In this document: in pieces, positions 7,727 through 16,457 of the stretch
Position numbering within the stretch: the first letter of the stretch is position 1
How the letters are laid out: each line of letters begins with the position of its first letter
Source of the DNA: Phycisphaerae bacterium
GTDB taxonomy: Bacteria; Planctomycetota; Phycisphaerae; Sedimentisphaerales; Anaerobacaceae
Length of the DNA: 40,321 bases
NCBI GenBank assembly: GCA_030619925.1
Contig: JAUXAL010000035.1
Coordinates: 1-40,321, forward strand
Direction: 5' to 3'
Translations under genes and position numbers: made by a program
Notes under the pieces: model-generated
What the model was told of the DNA's origin: nothing
What the model saw: the letters and a program-made list of their open reading frames with translations, nothing else
The model's database searches: none

Positions 7727-8896
7727 TCAAAATTCTTGCAGCCAAACTCCTACGCCGGGAGCATCATAGCTATATGGTTTTCCCAGAATGTCGATATCAC
7801 TGTCGCCATCGAGGTCACCAAGTTTAGATTCATGGTTGGCCTTGCCGATGTCAATAACATCCTTAGTGAAGTTTCCTTTGCTGTTTCCCCAATAGACCCT
7901 TGTCTTTGCCTTTGCTCCAGCCCCCGGCCTGCCCATCTCAGCGACAAAAATATCCAGGTGTCCATCATTGTTTATGTCACGTACCGCAAGGCTGTGTCCA
8001 TGAATAATTTTTTCATGCAATTGGTGAGCAACCCATGAGCCATTCTTCCACTGATACCATTTCAACGGTCCGTCGGCGTCTCCGGGAACTATGACCACTT
8101 CCGGCCTGCCGCCGGCAACTATCTGACCGGCCGCACTGCGGGTGAACTCTCTGCCCTTACCGCCATCGATCACATTTTCCTTGAATGTCGTGGCGTTCTC
8201 GTGCTTGAACCAGCGGCCGGCACCGATAATGTCGGTCTTGCCGTCAAGATCAATATCTGCCGCTGCTAATCCCTCGTATTTGCCAGTGGCCTTAAAGATT
8301 ACATTTCGATCCCATTCTCTGCTAACTCTGGGATTATTTGGAATTTCAATTAGCAGTAGATGTCCGGCCCCTTGGTTCCACGATACAAGTTCCGTTTTGC
8401 CGTCACCGTCGAAATCACCGAATATTTGGTCGTGGTGCTTATTCTTGTATGAATTCTTGATGATGTAACGCTTCCAGGGAGTGTCCTTCTTGAAATTCGG
8501 ATAGGGATTTTCCCACCACCAAATCTGGTTGCTGCGGGAATCTCCTCCGAAAACAATATCCAGATCACCGTCGCTGTCGATGTCGAAGTAATCACCGCCG
8601 GCCTCGATTCGTAAATATGTATTGTCGATTACAAACCTGGCCCAATTGCCGTCGCCTTGGTATTTGTACCAGACCACCGAGGGAGTTTTCGTTCGTTCCG
8701 TGATAACGAAATCATCCGTCCGGTCCTTGTCGATATCAAGTACAAGACTTGCCGTTTGTTGGCTACCTGCATTAGGCTGCGGGATATTTCCCCTTTCGGT
8801 CGAATAGTACGTCCACGAAGCTCGTCCTGCCCCAACGGCATTTCCTGCTATCCATATTGCAGCGGCTATTGCCCGGACGATCATTTTCCTATCCAT
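7727..8896 (-). CDS. Secreted FG-GAP/VCBS repeat protein (3), first gene of the sugar operon
   Basis: This protein of about 389 residues starts at the ATG at 8896, chosen over an ATG at 8929 because GGAAAGGAG lies 8 nt upstream and the product then begins with a signal-peptide-like MDRKMIVRAIAAAIWIAGN. About six FG-GAP calcium loops follow (LDIDKDRTDD, FDIDSDGDLD, GDFDGDGKTE, ADIDLDGKTD, RDINNDGHLD, GDLDGDSDID), consistent with a seven-bladed propeller, one blade being degenerate. It is the promoter-proximal gene of the seven-gene minus-strand operon. All three FG-GAP proteins in the operon share the tryptophan-rich WYENP/WWENPYP-type segments between blades, so they probably arose by duplication. 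The ligand is unknown. Confidence 0.85.
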   Translation of the reverse strand: MDRKMIVRAIAAAIWIAGNAVGAGRASWTYYSTERGNIPQPNAGSQQTASLVLDIDKDRTDDFVITERTKTPSVVWYKYQGDGNWARFVIDNTYLRIEAGGDYFDIDSDGDLDIVFGGDSRSNQIWWWENPYPNFKKDTPWKRYIIKNSYKNKHHDQIFGDFDGDGKTELVSWNQGAGHLLLIEIPNNPRVSREWDRNVIFKATGKYEGLAAADIDLDGKTDIIGAGRWFKHENATTFKENVIDGGKGREFTRSAAGQIVAGGRPEVVIVPGDADGPLKWYQWKNGSWVAHQLHEKIIHGHSLAVRDINNDGHLDIFVAEMGRPGAGAKAKTRVYWGNSKGNFTKDVIDIGKANHESKLGDLDGDSDIDILGKPYSYDAPGVGVWLQEF

Positions 8897-9265
8897 CTTG
8901 TACGCTCCTTTCCTGAACACAAACAACAAAACAACTGCACCGAGGTCCCTTGCTATTGACTTAACGCACTAACATACCTTCTGAAAATCTCACTTTCAAG
9001 CTTTTTAACATTTTCCCATGGAAAATAGCTCTTTGTCCTAAGTATCGGAGGGTTCGAGGGTTATAGCACTAAGTTTTATGGATTTAATGTAAAGGCCACA
9101 GGAAAGAACCGAACTGGATTAATTTTACCTAACCCAAATATATCCTCCGCAAAGTTAACAAAAACATTTCTTCTAACTATCAGTATATATTATAATGCCT
9201 CGACAAGAAGTCTTTTGTGTGCGTAATCGCGGTTTTCTTGTTTGTTAATCGAGAGAAACCAAAAA
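8897..9265. promoter_or_regulatory. Divergent intergenic region between sugar operon and Nuo/Nfn operon
   Basis: This 369-bp AT-rich gap must hold promoters in both directions. On the plus strand TATAAT lies at 9191-9196, about 70 bp before the nuoE-like start, but no good -35 box is found 17 bp upstream. A 17-bp inverted repeat with arms ATTTTCC and GGAAAAT (9010-9026) lies 114 bp upstream of the FG-GAP start and is a possible operator. No riboswitch or coding region is recognised. Confidence 0.45.
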
Positions 9266-9784
9266 ATGTCGCAGAAAACTGAATCGAAAAATGTATCCAG
9301 GCGGGCAAAGGAGAATTTATCTAAGATGAAGCATATTTTATCGCAGCACCTTGGGAAAAGGAGCAGCCTGATACCATTTCTTCAAGATATACAGAAAGAA
9401 TTTGGATATTTATCGACCAAAGCTATAGACGAGCTGAGCCGGTCGACTGATATATCTGCAAACGAGATATACGGCGTTGCCACGTTTTATACGCAGTTTC
9501 GTTTTAGCCCGCCGGGCGAACACACTGTCCGAGTCTGTCAAGGAACAGCTTGCCATGTACGACGTGGCCGTCAGATACTTAATGAAGTAGAGCAACAGTT
9601 AAAAATTAAGGCCGGCCAAACAACCGAAGACCGTAAGTTTGATCTGGAACGGGTAGCTTGTCTGGGCTGCTGTGCGCTGGCGCCGGTTGTCGTAGTGGAT
9701 GATAAGGTTCACGCCCGAATGACCGCAAAGAAGATTTCATCCGTACTTTCGCAATATAAGGGGAGGCAAACCAGGAAAAAATGA
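9266..9784 (+). CDS. nuoE: NuoE/HydC-like [2Fe-2S] thioredoxin-fold subunit
   Basis: This protein of about 172 residues belongs to the 24-kDa NADH dehydrogenase subunit family. The C-terminal thioredoxin-like domain binds one [2Fe-2S] cluster through CQGTACH and CLGCC. The upstream YGVATFYTQFRF segment is diagnostic for NuoE/HydC/HoxE. The ATG at 9266 was chosen over a TTG at 9242 because GAGAG lies 8-10 nt before it. It is the first gene of a four-gene set and its stop overlaps the start of the NuoF-like gene by 4 bp. In this family the subunit relays electrons next to the NuoF flavin; here it most likely serves a soluble complex because no membrane subunits are present. Confidence 0.9.
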   Translation: MSQKTESKNVSRRAKENLSKMKHILSQHLGKRSSLIPFLQDIQKEFGYLSTKAIDELSRSTDISANEIYGVATFYTQFRFSPPGEHTVRVCQGTACHVRRGRQILNEVEQQLKIKAGQTTEDRKFDLERVACLGCCALAPVVVVDDKVHARMTAKKISSVLSQYKGRQTRKK

Positions 9785-11694
9785 CATCATTGCAAGAAGC
9801 CTTCACCAAAGCTCGAATTCAGTGGGATAAGCTACAAGACAGCAAGGTCCCTATCTTCTTTGTTGGGGCGGCCACGTGCGGCCGTGCTGCTGGTGCTTCA
9901 GAAATGCTGGAGCGACTTCGCGGCTATATCAAGGCCAAAAGTGTAGATGCTCTGGTTATTGAAGTGGGCTGTTTAGGCCTGTGCTATCTGGAGCCGCTGG
10001 TGATTGTGCACAAGCCCGGCGCACCTCGCGTATGCTACGGGAATGTAGGGCCGGATGAGATAATTGCTATTCTGGAAAATCACGTTCTCGGTAACGACCC
10101 GTGCGCTCAATGGGCACTGGGGAAGGTGACTGCGGGAGAATTGGAGGGCATCGGTGATTTCAACGAGCATCCGATGTTGCGACGGCAGGTACGGCGCATC
10201 CTGCGTAACTGTGGACTAATTGACCCGGAAAACTCGTATCACTACCTGGCCCGCGATGGCTACCGTGGATTTCTAAAGGCCCTGGAAATAGGGCCCGGCA
10301 AGACTCTCGAAGAGGTAAAAGCATCAGGATTGAGAGGACGCGGAGGTGCGGGGTTCCCCACATGGCGTAAGTGGCAGTTCTGTCGTAATGCCCCCGGCGA
10401 AACAAAATACTTGATCTGCAATGCAGATGAGGGCGACCCAGGGGCGTTTATGAATCGTTCGCTGATTGAGGGTGACCCGCACGCCGTGCTGGAGGGTGTG
10501 CTGATTGCAGGCTTCACGCTGGGTGCCTCGCAAGGTTATATTTATTGCCGAGCTGAATACCCGTTGGCCATACATCGATTAGAACTCGCTATCGGTCAGA
10601 TGCGCGAGCTGGGTCTGTTAGGCGAAAACATACAAGCCTCAGGGTTTTCTTTTGATCTGACTATTAAGAAGGGAGCAGGGGCGTTTGTGTGTGGTGAAGA
10701 GACGGCATTGATAGCCTCGATAGAAGGGGGGCGAGGAATGCCGCGTCCTCGGCCGCCATTTCCTGCCGAAAGTGGTTTATGGGGCAAGCCGACAGTTATT
10801 CAAAATGTGGAATCACTCGGCAATCTGCCGTTGATTCTTAACAACGGGGCCAAGTGGTATGCTCAATACGGCAGTGAGTCCAGCAAGGGAACAAAAACTT
10901 TCGCGTTGGCCGGTAAGGTCGAGAGGACAGGTCTAGTTGAAGTGCCGCTGGGTATTACGCTGAAAGATGTAATTTATGATATCGGCGGAGGTATTCCATC
11001 AGATAAAGTGCTCAAGGCTGTCCAGACCGGTGGGCCTTCGGGCGGCTGCATCCCCGCTGAAAAAATGGACCTGACGGTTGACTATGAATCGCTCACCGAA
11101 GCGGGCAGCATTATGGGCTCCGGTGGTATGATTGTGCTCGACGAAGATAACTGCATGGTTGATATCGCAAAATACTTTCTATCGTTCACGCAGGAAGAAT
11201 CCTGCGGCAAATGTCCGCCGTGCCGCGTCGGAACACGGGCGATGCTGAGCATCTTAGAACGCATCTCAGCCGGAGAAGGTGAAATGGCCGACCTTGATAA
11301 GCTTGAAACAATCGCGCAGACAGTCAAAGATGGTTCGTTGTGCGGACTCGGCCAAACTGCACCCAACCCGGTATTAACGACTTTGCGATACTTCCGCAAA
11401 GAGTATGAAGACCACATTGAAAAATGCCGGTGTCCTGCATTTGTCTGCAGCCAGATGATTAGCTATCACATTGACCGTGACAGGTGCACGGGGTGCGGTG
11501 CATGTGCACGGATCTGCCCTGTTAAGGCCATCAGCGGCGAGGCGAAAAAACCACACGTTATTGACCAGCATGTGTGCATTCACTGCGGCGCATGTCTGAG
11601 CACATGTCCGGATGTCTATGCCGCCGTCTACCGTCGTAGCGGCGAACTCACCAGGTACGAGGCACGTAGAGAAAAGAGGGACAAGACTAACTAA
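9781..11694 (+). CDS. nuoF: HydB/NuoF-like NAD(P)H-binding flavin subunit with extra Fe-S domains
   Basis: This 637-residue subunit has the HydB architecture rather than that of complex I. An N-terminal thioredoxin-like [2Fe-2S] domain carries TCGRAAGA and GCLGLC. The FMN/NADH-binding NuoF core follows, with GRGGAGFP around residue 186, NADEGDPGAF around 214 and GEETALIASIEG around 304. Next come an SLBB-like region and the C-terminal [4Fe-4S] motif ESCGKCPPC near 474 with its fourth cysteine in LCGLG. A C-terminal pair of ferredoxin motifs (CTGCGACARIC and CIHCGACLSTC, after residue 565) is typical of bifurcating hydrogenase HydB and NADP-reducing enzymes. It presumably oxidises or reduces NAD(H) in a cytoplasmic complex with the flanking subunits. 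Confidence 0.9.
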   Translation: MTSLQEAFTKARIQWDKLQDSKVPIFFVGAATCGRAAGASEMLERLRGYIKAKSVDALVIEVGCLGLCYLEPLVIVHKPGAPRVCYGNVGPDEIIAILENHVLGNDPCAQWALGKVTAGELEGIGDFNEHPMLRRQVRRILRNCGLIDPENSYHYLARDGYRGFLKALEIGPGKTLEEVKASGLRGRGGAGFPTWRKWQFCRNAPGETKYLICNADEGDPGAFMNRSLIEGDPHAVLEGVLIAGFTLGASQGYIYCRAEYPLAIHRLELAIGQMRELGLLGENIQASGFSFDLTIKKGAGAFVCGEETALIASIEGGRGMPRPRPPFPAESGLWGKPTVIQNVESLGNLPLILNNGAKWYAQYGSESSKGTKTFALAGKVERTGLVEVPLGITLKDVIYDIGGGIPSDKVLKAVQTGGPSGGCIPAEKMDLTVDYESLTEAGSIMGSGGMIVLDEDNCMVDIAKYFLSFTQEESCGKCPPCRVGTRAMLSILERISAGEGEMADLDKLETIAQTVKDGSLCGLGQTAPNPVLTTLRYFRKEYEDHIEKCRCPAFVCSQMISYHIDRDRCTGCGACARICPVKAISGEAKKPHVIDQHVCIHCGACLSTCPDVYAAVYRRSGELTRYEARREKRDKTN

Positions 11695-11712
11695 GCAAAG
11701 GAATCGGTTGAA

Positions 11713-14199
11713 GTGAAGCTGACCATTGACAGAAAAGCAGTAACCGCCAAGAAAGACGAAACCGTTTTGCAATGTGCTCTGCGGCATGATATCTCGATTC
11801 CCCATCTCTGTACGCACTCGCATTTGTCGCCATTTGGCGCTTGTCGGCTGTGCGTGGTCGAAATCGAAGATATGCCCGGATATCCGACTTCGTGCACAAC
11901 ACCAGCGGCTGAAGCAATGGTGGTGCGAACGGACACGGCGGCTCTGCAAAACTTGCGCCGAAATATTCTTGCTCTTATGATGCTTGAACACCCAAGCGCG
12001 TGCCTCATCTGTGGCAGGCGTGATCTTTGTGAAGAATATCGGCCTGTTGCCGAAAAAGCCGGGCGTACCACGGGCTGTCATACTTGTAACAACAAAAACG
12101 TCTGCGAAGTACGTACTTTGGCTGAGGAGCTGGGGTTTTGCGACTTGCCGATTCCGCCGTCTTATCACCATCGACCGGTTGACCGGTCAAATCCATTTAT
12201 TGACCGCGACCTCAACCTTTGCATTCTTTGCGGACGCTGTGTACGCATTTGCAAGCATCAGCACGGCACAGCGACTATCGACTTTGTCGACCGAAGCAGT
12301 AAAACACATATCAGCCAGGCGTTTGATCGCTCTCTGCTCGATGCCGGATGCCGCTTCTGTGGTTCATGTGTTGACGTTTGTCCGACCGGTACACTCGCTG
12401 ACCGCTATGCAAAGTGGTATCCCAAGCCCGACACGATTACAAAATCAACCTGCATCTTCTGCGAACAGGCCTGTGCACTGAAGCTCGAAGCCAACAAGGG
12501 AGAACTGGTTACAGCGAGAGCGGTTAATGAGGACATCCCCATTTGTGTGCTTGGCCGATTCGCTATCCCTGAATTTTTGAACAGTACTGACCGGTTGCGT
12601 ATGCCGTATGTGCGGGTAGGCAAGGTATTACGCGAAACACAATGGAAAGAAGCTCTCAAAACAACAGCTGCAAAACTAAAGGAATTTATCGGCGATGGTT
12701 TTATGCTGGTTTGCGATACTACGAGCACCCTTGAGGATAGGTTCGTCTTTAAGAAGTTCACGCGTAAGGTAATGAAATCGAAGAACTATATCGAGATTGA
12801 GCCTAATTACCGGGGTATTTCGCTTAGTTCCCTTCCGAAAGGCACAAAAGCGGTGCTGCTGACCGGCAAATTTGTTCCTTCGAGCCAGCTTAATGGGCTG
12901 GAGTTGCTCATTGTGCAGGACTGTTTCGGCACCAACGTAAGCCAACGTGCCGATGTTGTGCTTCCGGCAGCCATTTTCGCCGAGGTTAATGGGACAATCC
13001 TTGATGGCTCCGGTCAAAAAAGGCCCCTGCATAAGGCGTGCGACCCACCGGGCCAGGCAAAGGCTGAATGGTGGATTATCAGCAAGCTGGCCCAGGCAAT
13101 GGGGGCCAAAGGTTTTGCATACAGGTCAGCCGGTGCGATTTCAAAGGAACTGGGAATCTCAAAAGCCAAATTGTGGGTCAAGAGAGACCAGGCACCTGAG
13201 GCGGCTCAGGATCTGGAACGACGGCGAACATTTTTCCGCGGACATCGCATCTGCGAAAAAGTCTTTGCTTTACGGGAGTTGCCGATTCGTGATTCCTCCG
13301 TACCATCAAGAGCGGTAAGCAAAAGAACAGATGGGTTCCAAATTCTTGAAAAATACGAAATTGCTCCAAACGTCCACGAAATTGTTATCCAAGCGCCGAA
13401 TGTCGCAAAAAAAGCCCAGCCCGGTCAGTTTGTTATTGTGATGGTCGATGAAAAATCAGAACGAGTGCCCTTTACGTTGTGCGACTGGGATGCTGAAAAG
13501 GGAACGATCACCTTAATAGTGCTGGAAGTGGGGCAATCCAGCCGAAAGCTCGTGCTCCTCGAAGCTGGAGATAGAATAGACCACATGGTAGGACCGCTGG
13601 GGATTCCGCTGGAAATCAAGCAATACGGTACTGTGGTCTTAACTGGCGGATGCTACGGAATCGGAGCGATTCTACGGATTGCTGCTGCGCTAAGAGAAGC
13701 CGGCAACCATGTTATCGTTATCGTTGAAGGGCGCAGCCATTATAAGCACTATTACAAGGAAAAACTCGAGACTGTTTGCGATGAGCTGATCCAGACAACT
13801 ATTGACGGCTCTCTGGGCATCAGGGGACATGCTGTTGATGTAGTTGGACAAAAACTGAAAGACGGCGAGAAAATCGATTGTGTGGTCGCGGTCGGATGTC
13901 TATTTATGATGATGCTCACAACGAGGGAAACCAAGCCATACGGCGTAAAAACATTGGTGGCACTGAATCCAATCATGCTGGACGGGACCGGCATGTGCGG
14001 AGCGTGCCGTGTGACAGTTGATAAAGAAATGAAATTCGCCTGCGTGGATGGTCCTTTCTTCGATGCCCATCTGGTCGATTGGGATGAGCTACGGGACCGC
14101 CGTGTCGCATACAGTGCCGAAGAGATACACCTGGTTGGGCGCACTGAGTCTGTGGCACCATACCCGGGACACGGCGATAATTGCAGGTGCTTGCGTTGA
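11713..14199 (+). CDS. NuoG-like Fe-S protein fused to an NfnA (ferredoxin-NADP reductase alpha) module
   Basis: This 828-residue protein is a fusion. Residues 1-80 form a [2Fe-2S] domain (C33, C44, C47, C61). They are followed by the HxxxCxxCxxxxxC cluster (HPSACLICGRRDLC), two [4Fe-4S] motifs (CILCGRCVRIC and CRFCGSCVDVC) and a molybdopterin-type Fe4S4 head (CIFCEQAC with ICVLGRF). The following molybdopterin-oxidoreductase region is greatly shortened, so no Mo/W cofactor is expected. From about residue 540 the sequence is NfnA/SudB-like: FAD motif RVPFTL, a nucleotide-binding GGCYGIGA segment, and a terminal [2Fe-2S] motif DGTGMCGACRV with ACVDGPFFDAH. No hydrogenase H-cluster motifs are present. 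It likely bridges the NuoEF-like module to the NfnB-like partner. It begins 18 bp after the nuoF-like gene. Confidence 0.88.
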   Translation: MKLTIDRKAVTAKKDETVLQCALRHDISIPHLCTHSHLSPFGACRLCVVEIEDMPGYPTSCTTPAAEAMVVRTDTAALQNLRRNILALMMLEHPSACLICGRRDLCEEYRPVAEKAGRTTGCHTCNNKNVCEVRTLAEELGFCDLPIPPSYHHRPVDRSNPFIDRDLNLCILCGRCVRICKHQHGTATIDFVDRSSKTHISQAFDRSLLDAGCRFCGSCVDVCPTGTLADRYAKWYPKPDTITKSTCIFCEQACALKLEANKGELVTARAVNEDIPICVLGRFAIPEFLNSTDRLRMPYVRVGKVLRETQWKEALKTTAAKLKEFIGDGFMLVCDTTSTLEDRFVFKKFTRKVMKSKNYIEIEPNYRGISLSSLPKGTKAVLLTGKFVPSSQLNGLELLIVQDCFGTNVSQRADVVLPAAIFAEVNGTILDGSGQKRPLHKACDPPGQAKAEWWIISKLAQAMGAKGFAYRSAGAISKELGISKAKLWVKRDQAPEAAQDLERRRTFFRGHRICEKVFALRELPIRDSSVPSRAVSKRTDGFQILEKYEIAPNVHEIVIQAPNVAKKAQPGQFVIVMVDEKSERVPFTLCDWDAEKGTITLIVLEVGQSSRKLVLLEAGDRIDHMVGPLGIPLEIKQYGTVVLTGGCYGIGAILRIAAALREAGNHVIVIVEGRSHYKHYYKEKLETVCDELIQTTIDGSLGIRGHAVDVVGQKLKDGEKIDCVVAVGCLFMMMLTTRETKPYGVKTLVALNPIMLDGTGMCGACRVTVDKEMKFACVDGPFFDAHLVDWDELRDRRVAYSAEEIHLVGRTESVAPYPGHGDNCRCLR

Positions 14200-14220
14200 T
14201 ATAAAGAATGAAAGCAACAA

Positions 14221-15630
14221 ATGGCTAAGGAAAAGATACCAAGGCAGCCAATGCCGGAGCAGGCCCCCGAAGACCGGGCCAGAAACTTCGAGGAGGTGCC
14301 GTACGGCTACAGCGAAGAGACGGCTATCCTGGAAGCAAGCCGTTGTCTTAAGTGCAAAAAGCCGCGCTGCGTGGCTGGCTGTCCCGTCAATATTGATATA
14401 CCTGGTTTCATTGCACTCGTGCAGGAAGGCAAGTTTCTTGAGGCAGCCAGAAAAGTCAAGGAACAAAATGCCCTGCCCGCCGTTTGTGGACGTGTATGTC
14501 CCCAGGAAGATCAGTGCGAGAAACTGTGCGTCCTGGGCGTCAAGGACGAGCCGGTAGCCGTGGGCAGACTGGAACGGTTCGTCGCTGATTATGAGCGCAA
14601 CAGTGGTAATATCAAGCTGCCCCAAATCCCTCCAAAAACCGGCAAAAAGGTTGCATGTGTGGGTGGTGGGCCTGCAGGGCTGACTGTCGCCGGCGATTTG
14701 ATTAAACTCGGCCACGAGGTCACTGTCTTCGAAGCACTTCAGGAACCGGGCGGTGTACTGACTTATGGCATTCCTGAGTTTCGTCTGCCAAAAGCAACAG
14801 TAAAAGCGGAAGTAAGCTACCTCAAAAAGCTCGGTGTCAATTTCATAATGGACTTTGTCGTTGGCCGCAACAGCACCGTCCGGGAACTGATGGATGAAGA
14901 AGACTTCGACGCTGTATTCATCGGCAGCGGGGCAGGTCTGCCGTCATTCATGAGAATTCCCGGCGAGAACCTGGTCGGCGTTTACTCAGCCAATGAATAT
15001 CTGACTCGCTCAAATCTGATGAAGGCATATTTGTTTCCGAAGTATGATACACCACCGATAAGACGCGAACGTGTCGCTGTTATCGGCGGCGGCAACGTGG
15101 CTATGGACTCGGCACGAACGGCACTGCGGCTGGGAGCCGATGTGACCATTGTCTATCGCCGGGCACGGGAACAAATGCCTGCCCGAGCTGAGGAAATCCA
15201 CCATGCCGAGGAAGAGGGTGTCAAGCTCAAGCTACTAAATAATCCCGTTCGAATCATCGGTGACGGTCATCATCACGTTGTGGCGATGCAATGCATCAGA
15301 ATGGAACTCGGCGAACCTGATGATTCCGGACGACGAAGACCTGTTCGAATCGAAGGCTCAGAGTTTACTATGGAGCTCGATACAGTTATTGTAGCCATCG
15401 GTAATAAACCCAACCCTCTCATACCGCAAACAATGCCGGAGCTCGAAATCACCGACTGGGGTACAGTTGTTGTCGATGAAAATACCATGCAAACCTCGAT
15501 TGCCGGTGTGTATGCCGGGGGTGACATTGTCTCAGGCGCAGCAACAGTTATTCTCGCAATGGGCCAAGGCAGAATCGCAGCACGATCCATACATGAATAT
15601 TTGACGGGAGAAAATTTTCCCAAAGTGTAG
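14221..15630 (+). CDS. nfnB: NfnB/GltD-type NADPH-binding flavoprotein
   Basis: This 469-residue protein matches the small subunit of glutamate synthase and NfnB. The N-terminal Fe-S domain has CLKCKKPRCVAGCP and VCGRVCPQEDQCEKLC, binding [4Fe-4S] clusters. The FAD Rossmann motif VGGGPAGLTVAG lies near residue 146, the NADPH motif VIGGGNVAMDSAR near 286, and the C-terminal FAD segment GVYAGGDIVSGAATV. In Nfn the equivalent subunit carries the bifurcating FAD and the NADP site. Its position 21 bp behind an NfnA-bearing fusion makes an Nfn role far more likely than glutamate synthesis; no large glutamate synthase gene is nearby. It ends the operon and converges on the CBS gene. Confidence 0.88.
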   Translation: MAKEKIPRQPMPEQAPEDRARNFEEVPYGYSEETAILEASRCLKCKKPRCVAGCPVNIDIPGFIALVQEGKFLEAARKVKEQNALPAVCGRVCPQEDQCEKLCVLGVKDEPVAVGRLERFVADYERNSGNIKLPQIPPKTGKKVACVGGGPAGLTVAGDLIKLGHEVTVFEALQEPGGVLTYGIPEFRLPKATVKAEVSYLKKLGVNFIMDFVVGRNSTVRELMDEEDFDAVFIGSGAGLPSFMRIPGENLVGVYSANEYLTRSNLMKAYLFPKYDTPPIRRERVAVIGGGNVAMDSARTALRLGADVTIVYRRAREQMPARAEEIHHAEEEGVKLKLLNNPVRIIGDGHHHVVAMQCIRMELGEPDDSGRRRPVRIEGSEFTMELDTVIVAIGNKPNPLIPQTMPELEITDWGTVVVDENTMQTSIAGVYAGGDIVSGAATVILAMGQGRIAARSIHEYLTGENFPKV

Positions 15631-15736
15631 TCTGTCTAAAGTAAATTCAAGTCGTTATTTGCCGGTCTCCCCGGGCTGGTTTGGCGATTGGCATTTTCTG
15701 CCGCAGCACCTGTCGCAAGCACAGCAACCGGTGTTA

Positions 15737-16153
15737 TTATTTTGACGCGCCGGCGGCTGGGACGGTGTTTCCCTGCCATTGTCGAAGGATATATTCAATG
15801 ATATCGGTTCTGCTGATAATGCCGACCACTTTGCCATTTGATGTGACAGGGACCCTTCTAAGAAAGTAATTCATCAAACAGTCACAGACATCCGGCAGAG
15901 TTTCGTTCTCATCAAAGTGCACTGCAGGTTGTGTCATAAAACTACTAACCGTCTCATTCTTCTGGTCTTCATGGGCATAGAATAATCTTAGTACGTCTTT
16001 TTCTGTAAGAATCCCCACCAAAGTCATATCATCTTCGACCACGGGGATACCGGTAATGTCGTTTTTTGCCAGAAGTTCTAAGGCTTCAAAAATAGGAGTG
16101 TCTTTTCTTACGGTAATTACTTCCTTGGTCATAATGTCTTTTGCTTTGAGCAT
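15737..16153 (-). CDS. Tandem CBS-domain protein
   Basis: This 138-residue protein consists of two CBS motifs (roughly residues 8-58 and 77-126), with typical IMTKEVITV, GIPVVEDD, VGILTEKDVL, RRVPVTSNGKVVGIISRTDI segments. Paired CBS domains bind adenine nucleotides and act as energy or redox sensors, usually controlling a partner. No effector domain is attached. AAAAGGGG precedes the ATG by 5 nt. It is convergent with the NfnB-like gene, separated by 106 bp in which I see no clear terminator. A functional link to the transhydrogenase is possible but rests only on position. Confidence 0.85.
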   Translation of the reverse strand: MLKAKDIMTKEVITVRKDTPIFEALELLAKNDITGIPVVEDDMTLVGILTEKDVLRLFYAHEDQKNETVSSFMTQPAVHFDENETLPDVCDCLMNYFLRRVPVTSNGKVVGIISRTDIIEYILRQWQGNTVPAAGASK

Positions 16154-16452
16154 CGCAACCCCTTTTTACCAATTTATTTTGTGGATACCGGAGCATTTTG
16201 GAAAAGTAGCAAGAAGCTTCGGCGGCAGTTTAATTCTCTGACGGCAGATAGTTTGGAATTTCATAACTTTATCTATGTTAAGTTTCGCACTTTTTATTAA
16301 GGAAAACCTTATGAAACAAGCAGTTACACGCCATTTTGTATTTTATGCATGTTCGGTAAAAACCTCGAACTTGCCAAAAATAATCCGACCGTTGTGAAAT
16401 CGGCTCTTCCGTGCAAATTACCCAAATTGACACATTGTTAAAAGTGCGAAAG
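16154..16452. other. Non-coding gap dominated by an inverted-repeat-bounded segment
   Basis: This 299-bp gap lies between two minus-strand genes. It carries the upstream region of the CBS gene and, from 16277, the interior of the MITE-like element described separately. A short open frame on the minus strand (16278-16505) has no recognisable content and is probably fortuitous. Confidence 0.5.
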
Positions 16453-16457
16453 TTAAC
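16277..16457. mobile_element. MITE-like 181-bp element with terminal inverted repeats
   Basis: GTTAAGTTTCGCACTTTT reads inward from 16277. Its near copy GTTAACTTTCGCACTTTT reads inward on the other strand from 16457, with one mismatch in 18 and partial similarity beyond. The interior has no credible gene. The right arm contains the TAA stop of the FkbM-like gene, so the insertion may have replaced that gene's 3' end. No unambiguous target duplication was found. Confidence 0.55.

Noticed and set aside
11374-12171. Minus-strand open frame of 265 codons opposite the NuoF/NuoG-like junction
   Set aside because: It is antisense to cysteine-rich Fe-S motifs that are unmistakable on the plus strand.
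9266-15630. [FeFe]-hydrogenase or formate dehydrogenase operon
   Set aside because: No H-cluster motifs are present, the molybdopterin domain is truncated, and the C-terminus of the large protein is NfnA-like.
14221-15630. Glutamate synthase small subunit for nitrogen assimilation
   Set aside because: No large subunit is adjacent, while the partner NfnA module lies directly upstream.
15655-15837. Small cysteine-rich minus-strand frame at the end of the CBS gene
   Set aside because: It overlaps the second CBS domain in another frame and has no good ribosome-binding site. A frameshifted Cys-rich tail of the CBS protein is possible but not supported.
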